Shown: positions 1-9,754 of the stretch, in pieces
How positions within the stretch are numbered: the first letter of the stretch is position 1
Layout: the number at the start of each line of letters is the position of its first letter
NCBI RefSeq assembly: GCF_028640845.1
Contig: NC_080546.1
Location: forward strand, 78,749,757-78,813,756
DNA length: 64,000 bases
Reading direction: 5' to 3'
DNA from: Ahaetulla prasina
Lineage: Eukaryota > Chordata > Lepidosauria > Squamata > Colubridae
Notes under the pieces: generated by a model
What the model was told of the DNA's origin: nothing
Database searches by the model: none
What the model saw: the letters and a program-made list of their open reading frames with translations, nothing else
Position numbers and translations under genes: made by a program

Positions 1-388
1 TGGAAAGGGGGCTCTGGATTAATGGAATATCACTGGTGCTCTGGAAGGCAAAAATTGGGGGGTGGAATTAAATGGTGAATGTTACCCTCCGGAAGTTGAA
101 GAAGCCTTCAAAAATGGGAATGTGTCTACATGTCTTTTTCTTTCCTTGTGATACTTTTTTTTTTCTGTTCTGTTTTTCTGTTCTGATTGGCATGAGCTAC
201 AATATAGGTAAAATTCTCTGGTTGCTTTACCTAGTATTCCAGTACAATAGATCCTACAGTGAGACGACAGAGGAAAGAAATGCATTTGGAACATTGTGAC
301 TTACAATTTTAGAAATATATATATAAAATACTTATTGCAAAAGACACCATATAAATTTAATAAATTGTGGATAGGGAACTAGGAGAGA
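1..388. other. Unassigned AT-rich sequence
   Basis: No repeat family, splice-like exon or conserved open frame was recognised. The short open frames on both strands overlap each other and show no codon pattern. A short (TA)n run lies near 316-326. Confidence 0.5.
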
Positions 389-398
389 ATGGGTCTTT

Positions 399-450
399 CT
401 CTCTCTCTCTCTCTTTCTCTCCCTCCCTCCTTTCCTCTCTCCCTCCCTCC

Positions 451-482
<32 letters not shown>

Positions 483-552
483 TCTTTCTCTCATCTCTCT
501 CTCTATTTCTCTCTCTCTCACCTCTCATCATCTATCCATCTAGCCATCCATC

Positions 553-627
<75 letters not shown>

Positions 628-708
628 CATCCATCCATCCATCCATCCATCTATATCTGTCTCTGTCTGTCTATCTATCTATCTGTCTGTCTATCTGTCT
701 GTCTGTCC

Positions 709-799
<91 letters not shown>

Positions 800-803
800 A
801 TCT
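399..803. repeat. Compound microsatellite (TC)n, (CA)n, (ATCT)n, (CATC)n
   Basis: A pyrimidine-rich tract leads into (CA)n near 466-482, then long ATCT runs (about 548-625 and 707-800) separated by CATC and GTCT variants. The 152-residue open frame across it (Leu/Ser/Tyr/Ile) exists only because the 4-base unit has no stop in that frame series, so it is not a gene. Confidence 0.95.
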
Positions 804-822
804 ATTTACCTACCCACCCACC

Positions 823-1230
823 CAGTGGTGAGATTCAAATAATTTAACAACTTGTTCTCTGCCCTAATGACCGGCTGGGTGGGTGTAGCCATGGTGGGCG
901 TGGCCATGTGGTGTGACAGGCAGCAAGTTGGCCTGCTGCACCCCCCAGGGAGTAAAAGTGGGCCCCACCCCCCCGTGCCCCATTCTGGGCCTAGGAGGCC
1001 TCCCTGAAGCCTCTTGAAAGTGAAAACGGGCCATGGGGGGGGGGGGGGCTTGCCGCACCCCTGCTCCCCATTTTGTGCCTAGTAGGCCTACCTGCACTTA
1101 CCTGGGAATCAAAATGGGGCACATGGGGATTCCTGGAAGGGGCGGGGCGGGGAGGGTAAGGGAAGGGCCAGCCAGCAATTTAACTACCGGTTTGCCCAAA
1201 TTGGCTTGAACCGGCTGAATCCCACTACTG
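823..1230. mobile_element. hAT-like MITE, 408 bp, ACCGGT group (long GC-rich subfamily)
   Basis: It starts CAGTGGTGAGATTC and ends GAATCCCACTACTG, an imperfect terminal inverted repeat. An ACCGG motif sits about 40 bp from the right end (ACTACCGGTTTG). The interior is GC-rich with a 13-G run near 1036. The flanks TACCTACC (806-813) and TACCTACT (1231-1238) may be the 8-bp duplication, separated from the left end by an expanded CCCA run. The element at 40490-40895 has similar length and interior. Confidence 0.65.
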
Positions 1231-1392
1231 TACCTACTTATCATTTATCCCATATCCCATAATTCTCCCAAATTTCATATGTTGAAGAAACCGTTTCCCA
1301 AATTTTTGAACACAAGAGGAAAGATACAGGAGGGGAAAAAAAGGAGAGTGGTTGGCTCTTCTTTGTTTTAGGTTGTAGTATAACCAATGAAG

Positions 1393-1748
1393 AATGCGGT
1401 GGCTCAGGGGCTAGGATGTTGAGCTTGTCGATCGAAAGGTCGGCAGTTCGGCAGTTCGAATCCCTAGTGCTGCCGTGTAACGGGGTGAGCTCCCGTTACT
1501 TGTCCCAGCTTCTGCCAACCTAGCAGTTTCGAAAGCACATAAAAATGCAAGTAGAAAAAATAGGGACCACCTTTGGTGGGAAGGTAATAGCGTTCCATGC
1601 GCCTTTGGCATTGAGTCATGCCGGCCACATGACCACGGAGACAACTTCGGACAGTGCTGGCTCTTCGGCTTTGAAACAGAGATGAGCAGCGCCCCCTAGA
1701 GTCGGCAACGACTAGCACGTATGTGCGAGGGGAACCTTTACCTTTATC
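1393..1748 (+). mobile_element. Sauria-type tRNA-derived SINE, full length
   Basis: The tRNA-like head carries the A-box region GGTGGCTCAGGGGCTAGGA and the B-box GTTCGAATCCC. The body and tail end in AACCTTTACCTTTATCT. Flanks 1379-1392 and 1749-1762 are the same 14 bases (TATAACCAATGAAG), a perfect TSD, so both ends are exact. Sauria SINEs are specific to squamates and share their 3' tail with Bov-B LINEs; that part is established knowledge. Confidence 0.92.
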
Positions 1749-2029
1749 TATAACCAATGAAGTCAAGGTGTTATGAAAGGTGAGGCCTCCAGCATAATGG
1801 TCCTGCTTTCTAAACCCTAATCAAATGCTGGTAAACATTTGATTAGAGGATGGATTTATCAGAGAGAAGTGAGAGAAGTCATGGTCTCTTAGTTCTATCA
1901 CTCAATAATGTGAGTGCAGCAGTTTACACCTGGAAGGTGCAAAGAAGTTGTGGATGTTGATTATAGAACTATAACCTATTGTATAAGGTTGTAAGGTCAA
2001 TTAGTTATAATTATAAGGTCACCATGGCC

Positions 2030-2265
2030 ACCGGTTTCCTTGACTTACAACCACAACTGGGCCAAGAATTTCCATTGGTAAAGAAGATGATTGGTAAGTA
2101 AATTCTGCCCAATTTCATGCCGTGGTTATTAAACCAATCACTGCAGTGACGTGAGTTGCATCTCAATTAAGCCAACCTGGCTTCCCCGATGGGCTTCGCT
2201 TGTTGAAAGCCAGTTGGGAAGATCACAAATGGGGATTGTGTGACCTCAAAATGCTTCGATCCTTG
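2030..2265. mobile_element. Older TA-type MITE copy, left part (continues at 3208-3330)
   Basis: Diverged text of the family at 2272-3207 is visible: CCTTGACTTACAACCAC, then CTGGCTTCCCCGATGGGCTT. The matching later part of the family (TTTTGATCACGCGACTATGG, GTGACTAAAT) resumes after 3208. A younger copy of the same broad family therefore sits inside it. Confidence 0.55.
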
Positions 2266-2271
2266 TAAATA

Positions 2272-3207
2272 CAGGTAGCCCTCAACCTAGGACCACAACT
2301 GAGTGCAGAGTTGATGTTGCTGAGTGAGAAATTTGTTAAACGAGTCTTGCCCCGTTTTACAACTTTTCTTGCTGCACTTGTTAGGTGAATCACTGCGGTT
2401 GTTCAATTAGTAACGTGGTTGTTAAGTGAATCTGGCTTCCCCATTGACTTTGCTTAGCAGAAGGGGATCACATGATCCTGGGACAGTGCATCCGTCGTAA
2501 CTATGAGTCAGTTCCCAAGTGTTTGAATCTTGTTCACGTGACCATGGGGATGCTGCATCGGTCATAGGTGTGAAAACTGATCATGAGTCACTTTTAATTT
2601 TTTTTATTATTTATTTTATTTTATTAGATTTTTTAGATTTTCAAGATCCTGGTTACCACCTTTAAAGCGCTCCATGGCTTAGGACCCAGGTACTTACGAG
2701 ACCGCCTGCTGTTACCTTATGCCTCCCATCGACCTGTACGCTCTCACAGAGAGGGCCTTCTCAGGGTGCTGTCCGCCAAACAATGTCGGCGGGCGGCCCC
2801 CAGGAGTAGGGCCTTCTCTGCGGGAGCACCGACGCTCTGGAACGAACTCCCCCCTGGCTTACGTCAAGTGCCTGATCTTCGGACCTTTCGTCGTGAGCTA
2901 AAAACATATTTATTCATTCAAGCAGGACTGGCATAAATAGTTGATTTTAAATTGGGGTTTTAGTAATATTTTAAATTTTTAAATCTTTTAAATTATCGGC
3001 CGTTTAGTAATAGTTTATTTTAAATTCTTTTAATTGTATATATTCTGTATTTTATTCTGGCTGTACACCACCCTGAGTCCTTCGGGAGAAGGGCGGTATA
3101 AAAATCTAATAAAATAAAATAAATAAAATAAATAAATAAATAATTTTTTCAGTGCTACTGTCATTTCAAATGGACAAAATGAACTGCTGTAAGTTGAGGA
3201 CTACCTG
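2272..3207 (+). mobile_element. TA-flanked MITE (Tc1/mariner-Tigger-like) carrying a LINE insertion
   Basis: It begins CAGGTAGCCCTCAACCTAGG and ends GTTGAGGACTACCTG, an inverted repeat, with a TA immediately to the left. The interior phrase GGCTTCCCCATTGACTTTGC recurs in the copies at 29940, 33716 and 38023. The element is split by an L2-like LINE end at 2636-3141. The right TA is mutated to TC. Confidence 0.75.
2636..3141 (+). mobile_element. L2/CR1-superfamily LINE 3' end
   Basis: The text matches the reverse-transcriptase C-terminal part of the LINE at 25232 (TACTTACGAGACCGCCTGCT, AGGGCCTTCTC). It is followed by a 3' UTR with CCCTGAGTCCTTCGGGAGAA and GGGCGGTATAAAAATC, then an (AAATA)n tail. 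The reading frame is broken. It is inserted in the poly-T region of a TA-type MITE. Confidence 0.8.
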
Positions 3208-3337
3208 TCCATATCGGTTGGCCAGTGCCCAAATTTTGATCACGCGACTATGGGGATACTGCAATGGTAATAAGTGTGTGGACCCCTACTCACCTTTTCT
3301 TAGTGCTGTTATAATTTCAAACGGTGACTAAATCATT

Positions 3338-3566
3338 ATCATCATTTAACAACCCCATAATCCCTTGCAGGGTGGAATCTGGGCAACTGAATGGAGCTAA
3401 GTGTTTACTGGCCAGATGCCCTCCCTGTTGCCAGTGCAGAGTTTTGTTCAGCAGATATATTCTCATTGTGCTTTGAGAGAGAAATATTTGCCTCTACCTA
3501 GGATCGAAGTCACAGCCTCCTGATTGTGAGGTGAGAGCTCCACCTCTAAGCCACCGCACAAGTCGT
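3338..3566 (-). mobile_element. tRNA-derived SINE, minus orientation
   Basis: The right end reads as a reversed tRNA head: on the minus strand GCGGTGGCTTAGAGGTGGA (A-box-like), then a B-box-like GACTTCGATCC. Family not assigned. It appears to interrupt the old MITE, whose end-like text CACTAAACTACCTG follows at about 3583. Confidence 0.55.
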
Positions 3567-3599
3567 CAAGCAGTCACTAAACTACCTGCACTGCATTTG

Positions 3600-4095
3600 A
3601 ATTATTAATAAATAATGCAGTCTTGATATTTCAAAGAGGCAAGAAAGGAATTGGGATACCAGCAACCTTCCACGATTGATGTAAAAGGAAATCTACTACA
3701 GATTTCGGAACCAGCTAAATAAGTTTCCCACGCCTTCTCAAACAAGATGAGGAAAAATAAAAGCCATCATTCTAATTATAGATATCCTGTCCACATCTAT
3801 TGTAATGGTAATCTTATCTATTCTTAAAGGGGAAAGGAAGAGGAAAGAAAACCTCAAAAATGATCGAATGAAGCCTGTAGAGAAATCACACTGCTTTTTA
3901 TCCTGTTTATTTGCAAATTTTAGGTCTAAGAAATATTAATACATCCCTTTGTGTTTTGTGGCATGGGTATTCCTACTGATAGGAAATGTACATTTCTTTT
4001 GTAAAAAAAACCAAGCTTCTATTCCCAAATGAAGAAAAAGCTCTGACAATTGTGCATGCTACCAATAAATGAGAATTATTTGTGGCTCAGGGTTG
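3600..4095. other. Unassigned sequence
   Basis: AT-rich with no repeat family or coding frame that I recognise. It contains TTCTTAAAGGGGAAAGGAAG and several A-runs. Confidence 0.4.
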
Positions 4096-4099
4096 ACAT

Positions 4100-4555
4100 G
4101 AGGGCTCCTGGATGGTCTCTGAGCTTGGTTGTTTTCTTGCAGATGTTTCATTACCCAAACTAGCTAACATCATCCGTGCTAGTAAGCAGAGATGGGCGTC
4201 ACATACCATAACAATCGGTTTGCTCAGCTCCGGAAATGTGAGCGTGCGTGCCATCCGCGCATGCACACGGCGTCACAAAACATGGGAATTTGCTCGTGCG
4301 TGCCATCCGCGCATGCATGCAGCATCAAACAACACAGCGATATAGGACGGGATTGTGCCTAGGTGGGTGGGCGGGTGGGCGAGCCAACCTGCAGGTTGCA
4401 ACTACCGGTTCGCCTGAACCGGTCTGAACTGGCAGCAGCCCACCACTGCTAGTAAATTGACAGCAAACAGCACTCCTTACTAGATGATGTTACCTATTTT
4501 GGGTAAAGAAACATATGCAAGAAAATAAGCAAGCTCAGAGACCACCAAGCACCCC
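4100..4555. mobile_element. Long inverted-repeat element, Penelope-like LTR remnant (inferred)
   Basis: The left arm (about 4100-4180) and right arm (about 4484-4555) are inverted copies over roughly 70 bp. The left has TGGTCTCTGAGCTTGG; the right, reversed, has TGGTCTCTGAGCTTGC. Each arm, read on one strand, has GATGATG, a short stem-forming TTACC/GGGTAA pair (weakened in the left arm) and GAAAC. That order resembles the hammerhead core known from Penelope-like retroelement LTRs, but the first core residues are changed in both arms. A hAT-like MITE is inserted in the spacer. Confidence 0.45.
4187..4449. mobile_element. hAT-like MITE, 263 bp, ACCGGT group
   Basis: It starts CAGAGATGGGCG and ends CAGCCCACCACTG. 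The flanks CTAGTAAG (4179-4186) and CTAGTAAA (4450-4457) match at 7 of 8 bases. ACCGGT occurs twice close to the right end. The interior has a doubled phrase around GTGCGTGCCATCCGCGCATG (about 4243 and 4295). Confidence 0.8.
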
Positions 4556-4694
4556 TTACTTGTGAATGGACGTAAATGTGCGTTTTTTTAAAAAAACCTT
4601 CACTTGAGTGATTCATATTAGAATTGGTATTTATATGAAGTTTTTATAAGGCTATAAAATGACCCACACATCTTCCTCACCTTCATCCAGTTCT

Positions 4695-4768
4695 AAACAG
4701 GGAGCTGGACTAGATGACCTCCAAAGTTTTCCGCACATCTAACGTTTTGTGATTCTCTTATTCTAAAG
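4695..4768 (+). mobile_element. CR1 LINE 3' terminus, short fragment
   Basis: GCTGGACTAGATGACCTCCA followed by a degraded TTCCAACTCT-like end and GATTCTCTTATTCT is the CR1 3' terminal signature seen in full at 26600-26670. Confidence 0.65.
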
Positions 4769-4927
4769 TAAAGGAAGAGAAAGGGGCGATGCCAACAGTC
4801 AACTACATCGGTTGAGTCCTCTTATTGCTGTCTGCCGGTTATTTCCATTTGACCGCCTTGTCCTGTTTTAGATTTCAATAGTTATAGGAAAAAGAATCAG
4901 ATTTGCTTCAAATTAGCACATAAATCG

Positions 4928-4929
<2 letters not shown>

Positions 4930-4960
<31 letters not shown>
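4930..4960. repeat. (CA)n microsatellite
   Basis: Roughly 15 CA units in an otherwise unassigned stretch. Confidence 0.95.
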
Positions 4961-4961
<1 letters not shown>

Positions 4962-4999
4962 CACTTAATATTTTACATAGACACGATCCTTAGGTGTGA

Positions 5000-5107
5000 C
5001 ATAGGTTGGTGTGGGGGTTAAAGTACCAGGCTACAAATTGACTGTGAGGTGATGGCAAACCACTTCTTAAAAACCTGAACTATTCTATGAAGAAGGTTGG
5101 ATTAGAT
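5000..5107 (+). mobile_element. tRNA-derived SINE remnant
   Basis: GTGGGGGTTAAAGTACCAGG resembles the A-box part of the SINEs at 46245 and 47317 (GTAATGGTTAAGGCACCAGG). GGCAAACCACTTCTTAAAAA matches their 3' part. The right continuation is interrupted by the hAT-like element at 5108 and resumes after 6131. Confidence 0.5.
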
Positions 5108-6123
5108 CGGGGTGTCAAACTCAAGGCCCATGGGCCGGATCAAGGCCCACTGGGTGTGATGACCAGGGGCATGACACAAAGGCGACGCAGCCAGAGAACT
5201 GATATGAGTCCCTTTATTATCACCAACTGTGCCCCCAATGTCCCTTTCAACTCTCCGCCCTGGAGAGAGCTCTTCCACCAACCTGTAATAGTCTTTGGCT
5301 GACAATACTTCAGTCCCAAACGTTGTAAGCAGAAAACTTCTAACAAAAAATCCAACAAGGCAAGATAAGGTAATTAATCCGGCAGGGCAAGCAAAATAAG
5401 GAATTCCACAGGTAAAGTAGCATGGCAGTAAATCGAACCAGTTGGGAGGATGCCAGGATTCAAATAAATACCAGATAAACTTAGCGTTTGTTCCCAACAA
5501 CCGCTCCTCCAAATTGCCTCTCCTTTTAAACTCCATCAGCAGCTGTGCCTTGTAAAAAGGATCAGGTCCCTTTCCTCCCTTGTAAGCCACGCAACCCACG
5601 TTGCTCTCTTCTCCATTCCTTCCTGCGCTGCCTAGGATGAGGAGGGGGTGGGCCTTGATCTTCATCTGAACCCTGTCTCCTTTGTTCTGCCTCTCCCCTG
5701 CTCTGCCTGACTTTGCACTTGCCCAATTTCTTCCACAGCCAACGGATCAACTCTCATTCTCTGTCAACCATTCCTCTTCCCCTTCGGATTCAGACTCCGA
5801 CAGGGGCATGACACTTGGTACTTAGATCTGGCTCGCTGAGTCACCCTGGAAACAGCGAAGGACAGGCCTGTGGTGCTTCTGCCAGCGAAAATGGAGCTCA
5901 CGAGGGCTGCGGGTAGACCCCCCAAGCTCTGTTTTCACTGGCAGAGGGTTGCAGAAGGCTGTCACAGCTGAAAATGGAGCTCGGAAGCCCATTCTCACTG
6001 ACCAAGTGCTTGGGCCATCACAGATGCCCCCAACATGAGTGACGTTGAGATGGCCATGCCTCCCCCCCAAGGTCAAACACAACCCTGATGTGGCCCTCAG
6101 TGTAATCGAGTTTGACACTCCTG
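5108..6123. mobile_element. hAT-like element, 1,016 bp, with a solo LTR inside
   Basis: It starts CGGGGTGTCAAACTCAAGG and ends CGAGTTTGACACTCCTG. Flanks 5100-5107 and 6124-6131 are both GATTAGAT, a perfect 8-bp TSD. Without the LTR at 5172-5802 it is about 380 bp. A short copy of the same terminal type lies at 43002-43122. There is no transposase frame. Confidence 0.88.
5172..5802 (-). mobile_element. Solo LTR, 631 bp, 6-bp TSD (ERV class II-like)
   Basis: It starts TG and ends CA and is flanked on both sides by GGGGCA (5166-5171 and 5803-5808). Six-base duplications are typical of class II (ERVK-like) retroviral elements. On the minus strand there is an AATAAA signal near the end (complement of CCTTTATTATC, about 5211) and a TTTAAA promoter-like box near 5525. 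The 187-residue open frame is in the LTR and is not a gene. Confidence 0.75.
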
Positions 6124-6131
6124 GATTAGAT

Positions 6132-6470
6132 AATCCTTCAGATATCATCTATCTCTACATTATTTTTTGATTTCCAGGACATTACAGATAGTGGCTTTCT
6201 CTATATTGAAGTACAGCGGAACAGTTTTTAGTGCTCCTAGTCCACAGCACACATACACACACACACAGAGTAATCTTCACAATGAAACAATTTGATTCCT
6301 TTGAACCATGCACAACTCTTGGTGATTTCCTGAAGACAACTCCACAATATTATTGGCAACAATTTGCTGTTGTCTTCTGCAATATTGTTGAGCTAGGTAT
6401 ACTCCTGATCATAGAACGTAAAACTGTTTGCCTCTTCAAGCCTAAGCGGGACAGGAGACAGAAATATTGG
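6132..6470. other. Mostly unassigned sequence
   Basis: It holds a short (CA)n run at about 6250-6266 and ordinary AT-rich sequence. The 91-residue frame from 6231 runs into the foldback element and is not supported. Confidence 0.4.
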
Positions 6471-6478
6471 TTTTATAG

Positions 6479-6613
6479 CAGGGGTCTCCAACCTTGGTCC
6501 CTTTAAGACTTGTGGACTGCAACTCCCAGAGTTCCTCAGCCAGCAAAGCTGGCTGAGGAACTCTGGGAGTTGAAGTCCATAAGTCTTAAAGGGACTAAGG
6601 TTGGAGACCCCTG
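6479..6613. mobile_element. Foldback hAT-like MITE, 135 bp, near-perfect hairpin
   Basis: The two halves (6479-6545 and 6547-6613) are almost exact reverse complements: CAGGGGTCTCCAACCTTGG on the left, its complement at the right end, with TCAGCCAGCAAAGCTGGCTG at the turn. Flanks 6471-6478 and 6614-6621 are both TTTTATAG, a perfect 8-bp TSD. Overlapping open frames on both strands are mirror images of the palindrome. Confidence 0.93.
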
Positions 6614-6859
6614 TTTTATAGAACAGAGATTGCCAACAGCCGGGCTGTGGCCCAGTACTGAATTGTGGCTCATTTGGAACTGGATCGTTGAAGTGGCAGT
6701 CGAGCACGCATGTACTCATCCGCCATTTGTGCAGAACCACCCCCTCTAGCTCTCAGCCCGACATTGCCAGCAGTCTAAGAAGCCCGAAAAGTTGGAGACT
6801 GTCATAGAACATCAACACAGAACCATCAACATTTGGTTTATAAAACATAAACATTTGGG

Positions 6860-7092
6860 CAGTGGTGAAATCCAATTTTTTTTACTACCGGTACTGTGGG
6901 CATGGCTTGGTGGGCATGGTGTGGCTTGGTAGGCGTGGCTTGGTGGGTGTGGCAGGGGAAGGATATTGCAAAATCCCCATTCCCACCCCGCACTGGGACC
7001 AGCCAATCGATATTTGCCAGTTCTCCGAACTACTCAAAATTTCCACTACCAGTTCTCCAGAACCTGTTCGAACCTGCTGGATTTCACCCCTG
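6860..7092 (+). mobile_element. hAT-like MITE, 233 bp, ACCGGT group
   Basis: It starts CAGTGGTGAAATCC and ends GGATTTCACCCCTG. Internal landmarks of the subfamily are TACTACCGGTA near the left, GGGCATGGCTTGGTGGGC, AAGGATATTGCAAAATCCCC (one minisatellite-type unit) and GTTCTCCGAACTACTC. The flanks CATTTGGG and CATTTTGG fit a duplication with one slipped T. Confidence 0.82.
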
Positions 7093-7183
7093 CATTTTGG
7101 GTCATTAAAATAACCCCTAACGTATAACACATCTTGTTGCAAAAAGCTGTAGCCTTTGTTGTGTCAAAGGAATTAGTTAAAAT

Positions 7184-7201
7184 CAATTAGAGTTGGAAGG
7201 G
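7184..7201 (-). mobile_element. CR1 LINE 3' terminus, outer part (continues at 10272)
   Basis: TTAGAGTTGGAAGGG is the start, in minus orientation, of the CR1 3' end whose continuation GGTCTTGGAGGTCTTCTAG appears at 10272. The two were joined before the MITE at 7202-10263 inserted. Confidence 0.75.
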
Positions 7202-7892
7202 CAGTGGTGGGTTGCCCCCGTTTCGGACCGGTTCTATAGAACCGGTAGTAAGGTCGACTTCCGGTTTGGCACCATAGGTGATGGCGGTGATCTTTACGAT
7301 CACCAACCTCTGGATTATGTGGAATCGCTAAGACAGCTTAAATCTGCTGTCCAGCGGTTCGGAAAACCCCCTCTTCGGGAGAAGGAGAAGGGGTGAGCTG
7401 AGGGCAGAGGTTGAATTTCCCTAAAGCCCCTGAGAAAAAAGGGGTTTGAAGGGTTAAGTTCCCTCCAGTAACCCGAAGTGCTCCAGATCCGAGGATTCTT
7501 CTGCTTTGGCGGAACCAATCACCACGACCAAACGCCGAGATTTATTTTGGACAATAAAGGATTATACCGGACAGAACGAAAGTGGGAGAACTTTATGCAA
7601 GTAGCCAAGCCGATTCCCCGATACCTTGTAACAAGCTTGAAAACAGTAAAAAAATGGAGGCGAATTGTTAACAAGTTAACGAGTGGAAAGCGAAAGTGAT
7701 ACTTTCAGCGTTTGTCTGCAGTTGGTAATTTGCATGTTACTTGCTGTTTTACTCTTTAACTCTTTGCTGCCTGCTGATAGAATCTAGGGGAGATTTTTAA
7801 ATACTGCTTTAAAAGACTGTGTTTCTTAGAGGTTAAGAAGATTTAAAGTGAATATTAAGTTGGAAATAAATAAATAAATAATTTTATAGAAG

Positions 7893-8994
7893 ATGGCAGC
7901 CAAACAATTAAAGTCTACTGTAACAAAGAGCTCTGGAACTTTATCAGCTGGTGCCTCTCCAGCTCATACAGCAGAGACTAGAACATTGAATTTAGAGGCG
8001 TTACAAGAGAACTTAAAAGGCTTTATAGAAGAAAAATTTAAAGTAATAACTGATGAGATGTCTGAAATGAAAGAGCAGATATCAGAAATTCAAGTGGGAA
8101 ATAAAGAAGTTAAAGAAGGATTTGTAATGGCAGTACAAAGTTTGGCAACGAATGTGATTTTATTGGAAGAGGAGGTTGAAGAAATTAAGCAACATAATTT
8201 AAAATTAGAAAATAAAATGGATGAATTTCAAAGTAAAATGGAAAAACAGAGGATGAAATAGTTTTGATACAATATAGAAATATGGAATTTGCTCTTAGAA
8301 TTCGAGGTTTGAAAGAAAATAAGGAAGAGAATTTAAGGAAATTTTTCTGAAGTATTTGCTGAGATATTAGCAGCTCGTCCAGCAGATGTGGCTTATCAAA
8401 TTGATAAAATATATCGTGTGAATTCTTGGATAGCAAGGCAAAAAAGTTGCCAAGGGATGTTGTTATTTATTTTACAAACAGAACAGTGAGAAATCAGATT
8501 TTGCAAGCTTCATATAAGGGGAGAAGATTCAGATTGCTGGTCAAGATATTTTGATATTAAAGGAAATTCCACCAAAATGTTAAGGGCTAGGAAGGAATTT
8601 GCCTTCCTGGTGAATGAACTTAAAAACATCAGATTGAATATAGATGGGATATTCCAACTGGTATAATAGTATATTATGCAGGAAAGTACATCGTTTCAAT
8701 ACGGTTGGAAAAGCAAGAGAATTTTATGTTGAGGTATTAAAAGTTGGAAGTCTTCCCCATTGGAAGCTAGAAGAAGGAGGCTGAAGTGAAGGAAGAGAAG
8801 TGAAGCAGGTACAAGAACAGATTGTGATGGAAGAAGATTTATTACAAGTGTTGGAAATACCTACGTCGGGTTTAGATTCAAAAGAACAAAGGCTGACAAG
8901 AGCTGCTGCTAAACGCAAGGAACAAGAGATGAAGGCACAACAACAACTGGCAACTACTACAACGGAAACAGTGGAGGAGCAAGGCCTAAAGTAA
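7893..8994 (+). pseudogene. L1 ORF1 protein, frameshifted
   Basis: The start ATG at 7893 follows an (AAATA)n-like stretch. The first frame (7893-8261, 122 residues) contains a long coiled coil with heptads of Leu/Ile/Val (LEALQENLKGFIEEKFKVI and onward), as in the trimerising region of L1 ORF1p, an RNA-binding chaperone that coats L1 RNA. After a frame change the RNA-recognition and C-terminal parts are readable (around 8281-8690, including RNQILQASYKGRRFR). A last frame (8800-8994) is rich in Glu/Gln and ends at TAA. At least two frame breaks make it inactive. Assignment to L1 ORF1 is firm by order and by the ORF2 that follows. Confidence 0.82.
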
Positions 8995-9038
8995 AATGTG
9001 ATCTGCGGCTGGTGTTCCAAAAGTTTCCTTGGCCGATA

Positions 9039-9560
9039 ATGGCAATTAAACTATTATCTTGGAATGTTAATGGCCTGAATTCACCAGAAGAGAAGGAAAG
9101 TATTTCATTATTTGAAACAATTTAAAAATGACATTACCTGTTTACAAGAAACACATATTAGATCTTGCTAAATGTTGGAGATGCGATTGTGAAGATGCTA
9201 CTTATTATCATTTGGATTAAAGTATGGTGGATCATGCAGAATATTTTGAAAAAGAAGATTAAGTTTACTCCGCAGTTCTTTCTACTAGGAATAATTATGG
9301 ACTATACAGCTATAGAGACTAAATTGATTTTGAACTTAATAACAGTCGCAAGACTTTTGATTGCTCAGTATTGGAAGAAAGAAGAATTACCTACAATCGA
9401 AGAATGGACACTCAAAGTATCAAATCTGGCAGAGATGACAAAAATCTCCGCTTACTTGAAAGACTATACACTAGAAAAATATATTTTAGAATGGAAAATG
9501 TGGATTGATTATATTCAAAATAAGTATCAGATAAAAAAATATCGAATAGCATATGAGTAA
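9039..9560 (+). pseudogene. L1 ORF2, N-terminus joined to C-terminus by deletion
   Basis: The ATG at 9039 opens with the endonuclease signature LLSWNVNGLNSP. CLQETHI-like text follows around 9140, in another frame. Near 9165 the sequence jumps to the extreme C-terminus of ORF2, ending around YILEWKMWIDYIQNKYQIKK with a stop at 9558-9560. The central endonuclease body and the whole reverse transcriptase are missing, so this copy can only have moved with enzyme supplied in trans, or was deleted after insertion. Confidence 0.82.
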
Positions 9561-9710
9561 ATTTAGGAAATATTTTGTATTAGATATATTTTTGAAGGAG
9601 AGGGGAATTGAGAGTGTGACTAAGTGTGGTGTGACTAGAGATTATAATTTAGGAATTATTTTGGATTATGATTGTTAGTTTTGATACCCTGCATTTTGTT
9701 CTGGGAAGTC

Positions 9711-9754
9711 GGGGTGGGGGGTGGGGGGTAAGGGGGAGGGGAATTGGTGGGGGG
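9711..9754 (+). other. G-run cluster in L1 3' UTR (quadruplex-capable)
   Basis: Several runs of 4-6 G lie within 45 bases (GGGGTGGGGGGTGGGGGG, then AGGGGGAGGGG). G-rich 3' UTR tracts are a known L1 feature. A purine-rich tract follows at 9840-10015. Confidence 0.75.

Noticed and set aside
389..847. 152-residue open frame
   Set aside because: It is translated microsatellite (Leu/Ser/Tyr/Ile runs) with no domain.
1393..1748. tRNA gene, from A-box and B-box
   Set aside because: The tRNA-like head is part of a Sauria SINE with tail and TSD. It does not fold as a full tRNA by inspection.
5102..5665. 187-residue frame on the minus strand
   Set aside because: It falls in a solo LTR bounded by GGGGCA duplications.
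6393..6749. Frames of 79-115 residues on opposite strands
   Set aside because: They mirror each other across the foldback element.
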